In this document: positions 24,712-36,156 of the stretch, piece by piece
Layout of the letters: each line of letters opens with the position of its first letter
Numbering within the stretch: the first letter of the stretch is position 1
NCBI RefSeq assembly: GCF_026212465.1
Contig: NC_080050.1
Coordinates: 543,501-607,500, forward strand
Direction: 5' to 3'
DNA from: Amaranthus tricolor
Lineage: Eukaryota; Streptophyta; Magnoliopsida; Caryophyllales; Amaranthaceae
Length of the DNA stretch: 64,000 bases
Notes under the pieces: model-generated
Databases searched by the model: none
What the model was told of the DNA's origin: nothing
Seen by the model: only the letters and a program-made list of their open reading frames with translations
Made by a program: the position numbers and the translations under genes

Positions 24712-27582
24712 TCATCTATACAGATATCTCGAGAGGGGAAACTGGAGGCTCTTTGCAATCTGTGTGAACAGTTTCAATGATGAAAAACAAAAAAAAAGGA
24801 TAAGAAAACCGACTAGAGAGAAACTATAATCGATCACAACTGAAAGTTACCTTCAGAGCTAAATCTTCAGAAACGGTAGACTTGTAGCGAGTTGAGCCCT
24901 CCAGAGGACAACTGCTTCCCTTGCTTATAAAATTAGCATTGCAGAGACTAGACACTTGCAAGAGCACATTAGATGTGAGTTCATTTTGAGCTACTTGGTT
25001 TCCCAGGGGGTTGTCATCGTCATCATCATCATCCACCTCATCATCGGCAGAAACATCTGCAAAGGATGTGATGCACTGAAAGATAGCTAGCAATCTTTCC
25101 AAGGGGAAAGTCCCTGGACCCTTCAAAAGTAATTCCTGCTCCGCCGTTTCTTTCTTCTCGATTGTTTTCTCAGAACACCTAATGAGCTATTCTATAAGAA
25201 AACTCCCGAAAATAGCACTAAAATTGAAGGACAGCTCACATATTCACAAGCATAATTGATAAGAAAATTTGGCAGGAAGTAATCAATGGTGATGATGATA
25301 GTGAAGTTAAATGAGTTTTTGCAAGATAATATGTCGAAGGTAATGCTTATGTGCTCCCGCCATGTATTTTGTAGTTGCTAAATTGTAATGGATTTGAGTC
25401 TATTACAAGTTATGGGACTTATCCCACACGGTTATGTGCGCAACAGATGAGGGATTTATAGATTCTATGGACTCTCTCAAGTACTAAACTAGGCTATTGG
25501 GACATTTCTATGGGCCTAGGTTAAGCCGGTCGTGAGTCGTGACCAATGAGGACATTGGGCCTTATAAGGGGGTGGAATGTAATAGCATGGAGTTCAAATT
25601 ACAGCCTATTAAATGCCAAGTGGCTATAACGGCCAATTTGGTAGGTGGTAATGAGAAGGAAAAATTAGCGTATGTTGGTTGAAAAATCTCTTGGCTACCT
25701 TGATGGTCATGCTTGTCCAACTTTAATCATCTCATTTTCTTCATAAAATTAATTCCAATGCATTACCATTGAAAGAGGCGGTATTAAGTGGTAATGAAAA
25801 TTTGTAAACAAAAAACTTTATTGTGATCGAAGTTTCATTACCATGGGAATGATATGGAACTTTTGATGAAACTTTACACTATAAAACATTTTCATTACCA
25901 CCATTTAGTACCACTAACCAAACGGCCCGTAAAAGTATAGAATAATTTTAAGAGACGGCTTTGCTGAAAACCGAAGAAGAATGAAGTGAAAATCAAATTG
26001 TAAAAACTAAGGTAGGAGAAGGTCACATGCCAAAAAACAATGAAGTTCTACATTCTAGGTGAAATCATACTCCATACAAGATTCATCATCTGAGACGATA
26101 CAAATGATAAAAATGAATATATGATCGAGCATGAAGTACGATTAATCCACAATGTTGTGACATCCACTAGATACTAAAGGAACAAAATCATAAAAATGAA
26201 GGAAAGGGTATTAAGATTTTAGTAAATTACCTTCTCCTTTTTTTGCGACTATTAAGACCTCCTGTAGGATCAAATACGGATGCATCAAGCGTAGCTGGGT
26301 TTCTAGAAGCAAGGAACGCTGAAATAAGAAGATATTTTGCAGAAACTGACATGTGAAAATCCAACTCTTCAGCCTGAGCTCCTCCCAATTTCTTAGCACT
26401 CCCTCGTCCCTTAGCTTTATCATCTTTGGCTTCAACATCTGGAGACATAATTCGGAATACTTCATGCAGGGAGGTACGAAGATGCGGTGCAAGATGGCTA
26501 TAAAGTTTTCTCTTTGCCTCTTCTCTTTTTTGTTTAGTTTCCCAGCTGATGTTAGATCCTGGATCTTTTAAGGGTTCACAGTACTTCTCATATAGAGGGT
26601 GGAATGCAATAGACAATTCATCGACTTGTCTAGTGACTCTATAGAAAGGCTTAAGCACAACACTGTAAGCACACAAAAGACACGATAATTACCATTCAGT
26701 GTAAAAAAGGAAAATGTTAACAGAATTTTGACCTGTACGAAATCCTTACTCAAGGAAAAAGGTATAATGCTCAGGATTTTCTTGTTTCTGTACAAAGATT
26801 TCACTAAGATCCTTTTCGGAATATCCGGGGAAGTATAAGGGGATAGGCTCTATATAACCAGCATTTGAATAGTAAGCATCAGGAGAGACCTTACTTATGA
26901 AGATAATACCAACTTCAGGCAAACCCAGCAAACGATGAAGACCAAACAGAAAAGGTAAAATTGTTGAGCTTTTATCCCAATCTCTAACAAGCTCAAAATC
27001 ATCAAAGATTAAGTAAATCATATTCCCCCATGTGTCTGAAGAATTCTTAGAGCTCAATTTTGCAGACTTCCCCTTTAAGATGTTCAATACATTAACCAAC
27101 GCTTCTCGGAGAAAGTTTGAGAAATCAGAAGGTTTATCACATTTCTTAACACTCACATAACCATTTTCCTCATCCCTTTTATGAAAGGCCAACTGATTCA
27201 AGATTGACCCAAACAAAATCTTAGGACTATAACATGTAAGACAGCTTGAATACACAAACGGACGCTTGAGATGTCGAAAAATGTCAAGGATGATGCTAGT
27301 TTTCCCAGTTGAAGCGCCACCATAAATAAAGAGAGGAAGCATAGGGGAATTTAAGGGACCCAAATGACGTAAAACCTCCTTAATCTGAGTAGTTCTACCA
27401 GGAAAGCAAGAAAGTAGATCATCCAAGCTTATAGGTTTACTCTCCCCGTATATAAGATCATTAATTGTTGGCTTGTAGGAAATACTCTTTTTTGGTTTTT
27501 CTGAACCATTATCCGATTCGACAGCAGCAGCCAAAGATCTTGTTATTCTTCTAGTGGACTGTGGAGTTTCATTGTTACCCAT
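24712..27582 (-). CDS. ORC5: Origin recognition complex subunit 5
   Basis: ORC5 is an AAA+ subunit of the six-subunit complex that marks replication origins in the nucleus and loads CDC6/MCM. Four exons on the minus strand join in frame: 27582-26750, 26662-26231, 25178-24851 and 24759-24712. They encode 546 residues, close to plant ORC5 length. The Walker A loop GGASTGKT is at residues 88-95 and Walker B LIFDDFE at 191-197. Exon 2 carries FYRVTRQVDELS and ends in the basic run RKKRRR. Exon 3 has an acidic aspartate run after the conserved LLLKGPGTFPLERLLAIF. The last exon encodes only IAKSLQFPLSRYLYR, the conserved ORC5 tail. Intron 2 (about 1.05 kb) holds a MITE. A 5'-leader intron is possible, with a TTTCTTAG acceptor near 27596. 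The terminal exon was placed by matching the recalled family ending. Confidence 0.92.
25630..25929. mobile_element. Tourist-like (PIF/Harbinger-type) MITE, copy 1, in ORC5 intron 2
   Basis: A 300-bp element flanked on both sides by TAA. The ends are CGGCCAATTTGGTAG and, in inverse, CGGGCCGTTTGGTTAG. Three-base TWA target duplications are typical of PIF/Harbinger elements. The interior closely matches the element at 45314-45627. It is non-coding. Confidence 0.82.
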
Positions 27583-28249
27583 TTAACCTTATCTAAGAAA
27601 ACCCAAATGCAACAAGTTATTTCAATCTAATACTGTTATCTAACAGTGCTTCTAGCTATTGTTCACCAAAGATCAGATCTTTTCAACAATGTTATACACC
27701 ACTTATTAATACTTTTGGCCTATGTGGTCTGGAAGTAAACCTTTGATAATACAACTTACATTCATATTTTTACAACCAATTAAACCAAAAACCCTAAATT
27801 GATTAACAAATATGATTTGGGGTATTGTATAATCATCAATCATGAATGAACAAACAATGTCTAACAATTAACATTTAATGAAATGAGAAATCTATAACAA
27901 TCGTAACTCAATCATCAAAATCACACCATGAAAGGTATCAAAAATTGCCCCATATATAATCTCTCTTAAACCCTCCTGAAATTTTGATAATTAAACAATG
28001 TACCCATCCACAAAAAATCATGTCAAGAAATGAAAGCTATCAAATATCCAAATTCCATAAATGTAAGTTTGTACAAAAAGCATAAACTGGGTAAATTTCA
28101 ACAGAATTGCAACCAAAAAAAACATAGAAAAAACAAGAAAACCTGCAAAACAAGTTCAAAAATTTGAAAGTAGACAAAACTTAATTTAATTACACCATAT
28201 ATAGAAAAGTGAAGTGTTCTTCAGTAAATTTTATAAAAAAAGTAACCTT

Positions 28250-30281
28250 GGAGATGCCCGAATGCTCGATTTGCTTGAAGAATTTGGATTAATCAGTTGA
28301 AAACAGCACAGATGAACAGCAACAGGAGTTTGAAAATTAGTTGCTTGAAGATCAATTGATCATGAATTCCGCTTAATTCTCCAAATAATCAGAAAAAATA
28401 AATCAATGAATGGAAGTGAAATGGTTTAATGGTGGAGGGAGTCTTAACTGTAGACGATTTAAATTTAGGGCAACATAGTTTTTTACGCAATTTGAATAAC
28501 TGGAAGTCTGAAACTATGAAATCGTTTTATTTAAAAATTTAAATGTGTTTAAGCAATATTTACACCATTTTTTTTAGTTTTTGTTAACTAACGTATATTT
28601 TAAATTTTGCTTTCATTTGTAATCATAATCTCAACACTTGTATCGTTGTTGTTATCTTTTTAATTTTATTTTTATTTTTTGATGAATTATAACGTATTGA
28701 CATTTTTAATCATCACCATACTCAAATTTTAATTTTCTTTACTTCAAAAAAATCTCAATCTTCTAAGACGCTGTCACATTTTCATTTATAAAATTGATTT
28801 GTTTTGAAAAATATTGAATCCATAAGAATTTTAATTCAAGTCTTGAAAATGAAAGACTTGCTATAAAATTTTGCCCAAGGTTGTTCCCTTTTATCTCAAA
28901 AACATACTCTAAAACTCAACTTAAGAGTAGTATTTAAGACTTAAGACTAGAGTCAAAAACACCCCCAACTATTTATAAATTATAATACTTGGATATCCTT
29001 TCTGTTGGAAATATAGAGCAATGGACCATACTAACTCCTTCACATTTTCAATAATGTGGTTGTTATAATAGTTTTAATAAATTGAGGTATATTTTTTACT
29101 TTGTAACATAATTCTTGTATGCTATGTTTGGAAATTATAATTTTATTTGAAAATTTAAAATTGACTCAAATTATTGTTTAGCAAATTAAAAATTTTCAAA
29201 TTTGAATTTTGATCAAATTTCACCATTGTTTTTAAAGTAATTAAATATGAGAATTTGAAAATGACTACTCAAACCTTATCATTCTCAAATTCTTCATTTA
29301 TGATTTCATAAATGAAATTAATAATTTGAAATGAAAAACTTGTTTCCAAACACTACATTAAGTAAAAGTTTTTCTAAGCGTTATGCAGCAAATTGAGAGT
29401 AAAAATATTTTACTATAAGTAGCTAATCATTAAGCAGAAAGAGTAATAGTGCAAATTAAAGGTTTTTAAAGCGTTAATAAACGTATTTATAGATATTAAT
29501 ATTTGAATTATATTATATTTGAAAAATGTACAAAAAGCAAATATAACAAACAAATGAAAACTGAGAATGATGAGTTGGTAACTAGAAAGTCAATCGATCA
29601 CCTGGCTTTTAAGGATCCAAGAGCATAGTTGAGACAACCTCTATTTTAGCGAATTAATTAATAGTAATTAATTAAGTTAATTTGAATTATTAAATTTTAA
29701 GTATGTTATTTAAGTTAATTGGAAATAAATAAAAGATTCTATTATATTTGGGTATCAACTGTATTATGTTTGGGATCAAAGTAAGTTGTATGATGATAAT
29801 TGGGTAAAAGAAAAATGGTTAAAATGTGAAGTGTCATCATGTGATGACACCTAAGCTATGTATGTGTCATGTGTAGGTGAATGAGTGTCATTTTGCTTAT
29901 GACTCATGACCTATTTATTCAGTTGATTCATCATCTTCATCTCTTCATTTTGGAAGAAACAAAATTAAAAAAATTATGCTCCAGAACAAGGTTTCTGTCT
30001 GTGTGTTCATGACTATTTTTGAGGTAGTTGTGGACATTTCTAGGTCCTGGAGTCTCATAAGAATTGTATAGCTCTGAATCGCAGTCGCGTGGGCACTTAA
30101 ATCGCCCCAAAATGAGTTCATATGAGAGAGTTATGTTCAAAATACTAACAGACTGTCATGAAAATCGGGAAGAGTCAAATATGAGATTAATTGTTCAAAT
30201 TGGGATTTCAATTGGGTATTCCTTTAATCAAGTATTTAGGATTATTTTACATTTCTTTGTTGGGTCATTATCGATGGTATG
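28250..30281. other. ORC5 upstream region and AT-rich spacer; possible old LTR sequence from about 29640
   Basis: No gene is seen. About 29830-30281 has features of a retrotransposon LTR or leader: a GTGTCATCATGTGATGACAC palindrome near 29829 and a leader-like segment after 29940. The same kind of sequence resumes after the young element at 34943. This suggests that the young element landed inside an older repeat. Confidence 0.35.
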
Positions 30282-30839
30282 TGTTATGGGGTCAAATAAA
30301 TAAACCCGTAATTTATTTAGTCAAACCCTAACCACCCAACTCGGTCCAATAACTTCTTAAAATAACTACCCATTACTCATCATAATCTATCACTCACCCA
30401 TCATCCCCATGATTCCCACATTTATTCACCATTTAACCTCCATTCTACCATTATAAATACATGTCGCGTACATCATTTGCACCGAACTAAGCTTTTATAT
30501 TGCTATCGTTACACCACAATAATATTCACCCTCCTACGTACAATCTATACTGAACCAAATATTCCTTCAATTGATCTGAACTCATCCTACAATCCGTTAA
30601 TCTTGTATTCATTCATTATCATATATTCATTACTTTCTGTCTTCCGATCTGACTTGAGCGTCGGAGGGGTTTTCTGGGAAATCACCCCCCGGACAAGGCT
30701 AACGTTGTATTGCAGGATTTGAGGTCTCATCAGCGGAAGGATCATAAACATTTTCAGTATACTGACAGTTATCCCCGACCACACCTTTTATCCAGGTATT
30801 TAAATGTCTTTTGTACTTCCTCGTTTCATGACTGAAACA
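30282..30839 (+). repeat. 5' LTR of the non-autonomous element
   Basis: 558 bp, TG...CA ends, with a TATAAATA promoter box at 30452-30459. The 81-codon ORF within it is not a gene: it recurs unchanged in the 3' LTR and resembles nothing known to me. Confidence 0.92.
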
Positions 30840-31883
30840 GTTTGGCGCCGTCTGTGGGGATTTCAAACATAAAAGTCATGTCTACCCTGAGAAAAATAGG
30901 ATCAACTTACGAGTTCATATGTAGTAGAATCAAATGTAGTTGTCGGAACGGATAAACGATTAAAAGCTAACAGAAGGAAGCAAAATTAAATATCTACTGG
31001 TCATGAATAATGTATGTAGCCCCAAAGAGTTAACATGTTGGAATTAATTGCTTAAAATAATTCCTTTGATTTTTGCGGGGAAGATTACAAGATTTAAGAT
31101 TACTGTTGGTTTCATGACGAGTCACCACAACCTTCTTCATCAATGGCATTTTCTTCTGAAACTACCTGAACTTTTAGTCGTGGGGAGAGAAACATAAAGT
31201 CGTGGCTTTTCCCAAATAACTTACAAAAAAATCGCAACCACCATATTAGTTATAATGCCTTGATAATTGGTGTGATGCGCCGTCAGTATGCTCTCAAGTT
31301 CAATGGCCAAAGTTTGTGGGTTAATGTATGTCTTTTACATGATGATTGATGAATCATGATATTTAAGTCTTAAGAATTTTTATAATTTCACAAGCTGCTA
31401 CTCCTAGTTATTTCTATTGGTCAAAGGATCACAATTTCCATTGGTTTTTCCGCCAAACCTCATATGTTTATCAATACTTATGCGCTTTCTCCGCAGGTAT
31501 GAAAGCTTATTTAATTTCTTTTAAATAAAGTTAGTTGGTATAATTCTTGTGTTGCGGTTAGGATGAAGGTTAATAATAAGTTATTTTCATTACGGTAAAA
31601 TTGGTTATTATTTTGGACCAAGCTTATTAATTGGAATCACTTATGAGGTATTGGTCCTCTTATGATTTGGGCGGTCATTTATACTTTATGTTATCTGTAA
31701 CTCGTATTAATCATATCAAGTACAAATTAATACCTTGATAACTTATTAGTCGCCCTCAAGTTGAAAATTGAGGGTCAAATCATTAAGTATTTATTTTTGA
31801 CCATTCTTCAAGTGGTTTCGGTATAAAAAAATCATCCTTAATATGAATACATTCCTTCACCATCAATGAACATGAATCATCAA

Positions 31884-34165
31884 ATGTTGAGTTCAGTTTG
31901 ATGCACCTTCTAAAGGGTTATTAGATCCGTAGAACGTTTCCAAACCAACTTCAATCGACTAAAAATTTCATTCCTAATGTTGAAGTTCGGTTTGATGCAC
32001 ATTCTAAAGGATTAGATGACCCATAGAACGTTTCCAAACTAGCTTAAACTAAGTGGTTTCGGTCTAAAGGACCATCATCTTATCTTTACTGTGCCGTATG
32101 TGGATATTTCCTGAATTTTTCTCGGCACCCATTATTTTTGGGGATTCGAAAATTATTTGTTAATGATGAAGATTTGATTTGAAGATCATTTTGATATGAG
32201 GAAAAGAAGGTTCCCACTCGTGTGTGACCGTCTAATTATGTGATATATTATATCCAGCTCTATAATTTCACCAATTTTTGTCAACTCCAGCTATGTGACC
32301 GTCTAATTAATAAGCTATATATCATAAGCGATTCGGATGCGATGAGTCATTCTGTACCATCGAATAGCCGGATTCTCTTGTCTAAGGTTATTATACAAGT
32401 TTTGTCTTTTGCCGTATCATCAATTTGTCCGAAATATTAAAAACTCGGACCCCCCCAAGGGCCTCCAATAATTTGGCAAAATTGTCTAAGTATTGAAAGT
32501 AGCCGAGTTATGCTACATCCGAATCATCGAAGACCCGGTTGAGTAATTGTCATGACGTATTATCATAAAGTCGGACCCAAATTTGGTTTGATGCACCTTC
32601 TAAAGGGTTATTAGATCCATAGAACGTTTCCAAACCAACTTCACTGACCAAAAAATTCAGTCTCATTGTTGAAGTTCGGTTTGATGCACTATCTAAAGGA
32701 TTAGATGACCCGTAGAACGTTTCCGAACTAGCTTCAGCTACGTGATTTCAATCTGAAAAAATTACTCCAAATATTGCCCAATTCAAGGTATTGGTTGGAT
32801 TCGGGTACGATCTGACAGTGGTTCAAACTATCTTAATCAGATCCCCGGAAAACTACCTATATTGATTGTAATGGCTGGATCCGGGTATGATCTGACAGTG
32901 GTTCGAACCATCCACCCGTGAGAAAACAATCTCAGGTAACTTGATACATAAAGCAAAATCATCACCATGGCCTTTTTATGAAATGCTACATAAACGATGT
33001 AAATCTTTGATTAGTATTGCCAAGTGAAGAATATATTATATTAATCTGATGATGATCATACGGTTACTCTTGCTTTTATTTATCAACATATATCGGGTGT
33101 TTTATATTTGTTATATTCATGGGTCAACATGAAAAGTGATGAAGTATGATATTGACACATTGGAAGAATATTATATTATTTCTGCATGGGAATTCAATAC
33201 TTCACCATTATTATTCTTAATATATTGGGTCTTACTTATATGTGGTTTTCAATGATGAGTGTATAAAGTCATCTGAGCTTTCACCTAGTTTGAAAGTCAT
33301 ATTATTATTGAAGTTCCAACACGTGGGCGTTATTTGTCACATTATGGAATCATCTGAGCTTTCAACTAGTTTGAAGTCATATTATTATTAAAGTCCTAAC
33401 ATGTGGGCATTATTCGTCATATTATGGAATCATCTAAGCTTTCACCTAGTTTGAAAGCCATATTATTATTGAAGTCCCAAAATGATTGATTTTGGGCAAT
33501 ATTTTCAAAGTATTTATCTTAATTATCAAAATTTCACCTAGTTTGAAAGTGAAATCCTTGCGAGTGTCACCTAGCTTGGTAACTCGGACTCTTATTAAGC
33601 CCCAAAACGAGTGATTTTGGGCGTTATTTGTCAATGTATTCATAGCGAGTATCACCTAGCTTGATAACTCGATCACTTATTCAGCGGACCTATGTCCGAT
33701 CAGTATATGCATCAATGTTTTCGAAGGATTCACCTAGTATGATTCCTTATCTAAGTCCCGGGTGATTGACAGCTGGACAATGCAGACCTACGTCCGATCA
33801 AAATATTCTAGCGAGTATCACCTAGCTTGATAACTCGATCACTTATTCAGCGGACCTATGTCCGATCAGTATATTCATCAATGTTTTCGAAGGATTCACC
33901 TAGTATGATTCCTTATCTAAGTCCCGGGTGATTGACGACTGGGCAATGCGGACCTACGTCCGATCCAAATATTCCTTAAATGCAGACTTAAGTCTGATCC
34001 GAATATTCATCAATGCTTTCGAAGGATTCATCTAGTATGATTCCTTATCTAAGTCACAGGTGTTTGACTGCCAGGCCATATCATCATATCAAGCTCAAAT
34101 GTCGAATCATCATATCAGGCTCAAATGCCGAATCATCATATCAGGCTCTAAAAGTCGAATCATCA
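31884..34165. repeat. Tandem and interspersed repeat modules inside the non-autonomous element
   Basis: Five kinds of unit are seen. A roughly 160-base block with paired GGTTTGATGCAC...GAACGTTTCC units occurs at about 31884-32050 and again at 32584-32750. A GATCTGACAGTGGTTC unit occurs twice at about 32790-32920. A roughly 85-90-base GAGCTTTCACCTAGTTTGAA unit is repeated at about 33263-33560. GACCTATGTCCGATCA / AGGATTCACCTAGTATGATT units recur at about 33630-34060. Short CATCATATCAGGCTCAAATG units lie at about 34080-34160. Units diverge from each other more than the LTRs do, so they predate this insertion. Confidence 0.8.
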
Positions 34166-34384
34166 AAAGTGGCCCAAAGGCCAAATATTTATAATTCATG
34201 GGGCTTCCACCATCATGGGCCCATCGAGGCAAAAATTCGAAGTTTACCTTATTCGGACCTTATTGCATGGTTTCTTCCGAATATTTATTTGATCTGCATC
34301 ACAGGTATGATTTTTTCCGCATAAAGACTGATACCCTCGCTACATTAAATTCCCTCATCTATCACTCTTCATGCGTGGGGCTAA

Positions 34385-34942
34385 TGTTATGGGGTCAAAT
34401 AAATAAACCCGTAATTTATTTAGTCAAACCCTAACCACCCAACTCGGTCCAATAACTTCTTAAAATAACTACCCATTACTCATCATAATCTATCACTCAC
34501 CCATCATCCCCATGATTCCCACATTTATTCACCATTTAACCTCCATTCTACCATTATAAATACATGTCGCGTACATCATTTGCACCGAACTAAGCTTTTA
34601 TATTGCTATCGTTACACCACAATAATATTCACCCTCCTACGTACAATCTATACTGAACCAAATATTCCTTCAATTGATCTGAACTCATCCTACAATCCGT
34701 TAATCTTGTATTCATTCATTATCATATATTCATTACTTTCTGTCTTCCGATCTGACTTGAGCGTCGGAGGGGTTTTCTGGGAAATCACCCCCCGGACAAG
34801 GCTAACGTTGTATTGCAGGATTTGAGGTCTCATCAGCGGAAGGATCATAAACATTTTCAGTATACTGACAGTTATCCCCGACCACACCTTTTATCCAGGT
34901 ATTTAAATGTCTTTTGTACTTCCTCGTTTCATGACTGAAACA
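34385..34942 (+). repeat. 3' LTR of the non-autonomous element
   Basis: Reads as identical to the left LTR (558 bp), with its TATAAATA at 34555-34562. It is followed by GTATG, matching the five bases before the left LTR. A weak purine-rich GTGGGG precedes it. Confidence 0.92.
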
Positions 34943-36156
34943 GTATGAATTTGTTGAGTATTATTGATAGCGATGCAAAAAGGGAGCTTGTATTGTTATC
35001 TTTTAGAGTTCGAAGTTCATGACACAAGGTGTTTGTTCAAATGCATCAATGAAGTGGTATAAAGTTTTGTTTGTTTCGCAAATGAAATCATATGTTTCAT
35101 TTGCCGTATTGTTTCGCTATTGACTTGCAAAGTAATAGCCACATTTTGATTTTTGTTATTAACTTGTAAAGTTGTAGTCGTGTTTTGATTCACTATGAAA
35201 TAAAGGTTCTTATTCGTATTTACGTCGTACCAAACGGTCTTTTAAAAAGTTTGGGTTTTGATAATTTAATGTTTCATAAGGAGATATCAAATGAGCAAAA
35301 AGATTAAATTGAAGATGTTTGTTAATGACTTGTATATAAATGTAATAGTTTGTTGGATTACTCAACAATTCAAATTGTTGACAGTCTTTGATGGGGGCCT
35401 GTCCCTTACGGGGATAAATTCATTTTCAAGTTAGCTCTACTGTGCAGACAATGCCTACTTGTATTATGTGTTACGTGTGAGGCGATGACTTCTTTTTGAA
35501 ATTCATAATGTAAATTAGATATTTGAATAATTTTATAATGTTTTGTAAATAGTATTCACTTATTTAATGTAAAAAGTTTTAAATACTCTGATATTGGTTT
35601 GTTGTGGGCCCTGTGGCTATCGAGCCAGATGTCGAATTCAGCCCGGACTTTAATTCTTTCGCAGTGCTTTCAGCCCAGACTTTAATTCTTTCGCAGTGCT
35701 TTGTAGACAATATCATTATATTGTTTAGCTGGTTTGGACTGTCTCAAAAGTTGAGACACTATATTTAGAAAGTCTAAAACAATTAAACTCCAAGATCATA
35801 AACAAAAATAGGTAAGCCAAATTCACCAGGAAAATTGTACAAATGGAAACACAAAATAACTGTACAGCTTTGCATTAAGCAGCTTTTACCTAAGCAGTAG
35901 CGAGACGTTTGCAATTAAGCTAAGTTCCAAGCTCCAAGTTCCAACCACTCTCCCACCTCCACTAGGAAAGGCTAAACAAAGCCATTTATAAACCCGTAAA
36001 CATAATCCCATTACATATTAACAATACATGAATAACATAAAGCAGAGAAAACGTTTTTTAGCATCGTGATATTGTTGTCTGAATCATCACAATTCAACAT
36101 CAAGTAACCATGGCTCTGCTGTGTCTCACATTTCTCTCCCAATTTTCGTCTTCATC
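34943..36156. other. Spacer, possible continuation of older LTR-like repeat, and ATI 3' region
   Basis: The sequence continues from where the young element interrupted it. A 32-base unit (CCGGACTTTAATTCTTTCGC core) is duplicated in tandem at about 35641-35705. The last few hundred bases probably include the 3' untranslated region of the ATI-type gene. No gene is seen. Confidence 0.4.

Larger units (their letters stand above)
30282..34942 (+). mobile_element. Complete non-autonomous LTR retrotransposon (LARD-like), recent insertion
   Basis: Two 558-bp direct repeats (30282-30839 and 34385-34942) start TGTTATGGGG and end TGAAACA. They read as identical base for base. The element is flanked on both sides by the 5-bp duplication GTATG. 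Right after the left LTR, TTTGGCGCCGTCTGTGGGGA (30841-30860) fits a primer-binding site of the TGGCGCC (tRNA-Asp-like) type common in Gypsy elements. The 3.5-kb interior has no gag, protease, RT or integrase and no long ORF; it is a mosaic of short tandem repeats. A short ATG-initiated frame (MSTLRKIGSTYEF..., from about 30879) may be a vestige of a gag start. Mobilisation must rely on enzymes from another element. Confidence 0.92.

Noticed and set aside
30477..30722. 81-codon ORF repeated identically at 34580-34825
   Set aside because: It lies inside the two LTRs of the same element, so identity is explained by reverse transcription. No coding signature or family resemblance.
32780..32920. 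GTGGTTCGAACCATC, resembling a tRNA T-loop or pol III B box
   Set aside because: Part of a tandem repeat in the non-coding LTR element; no A box, no cloverleaf and no tRNA ends nearby.
31884..34165. Regularly spaced repeats that superficially resemble a CRISPR array
   Set aside because: Units vary in length and sequence, spacers are repeated too, and the context is a plant LTR retrotransposon.
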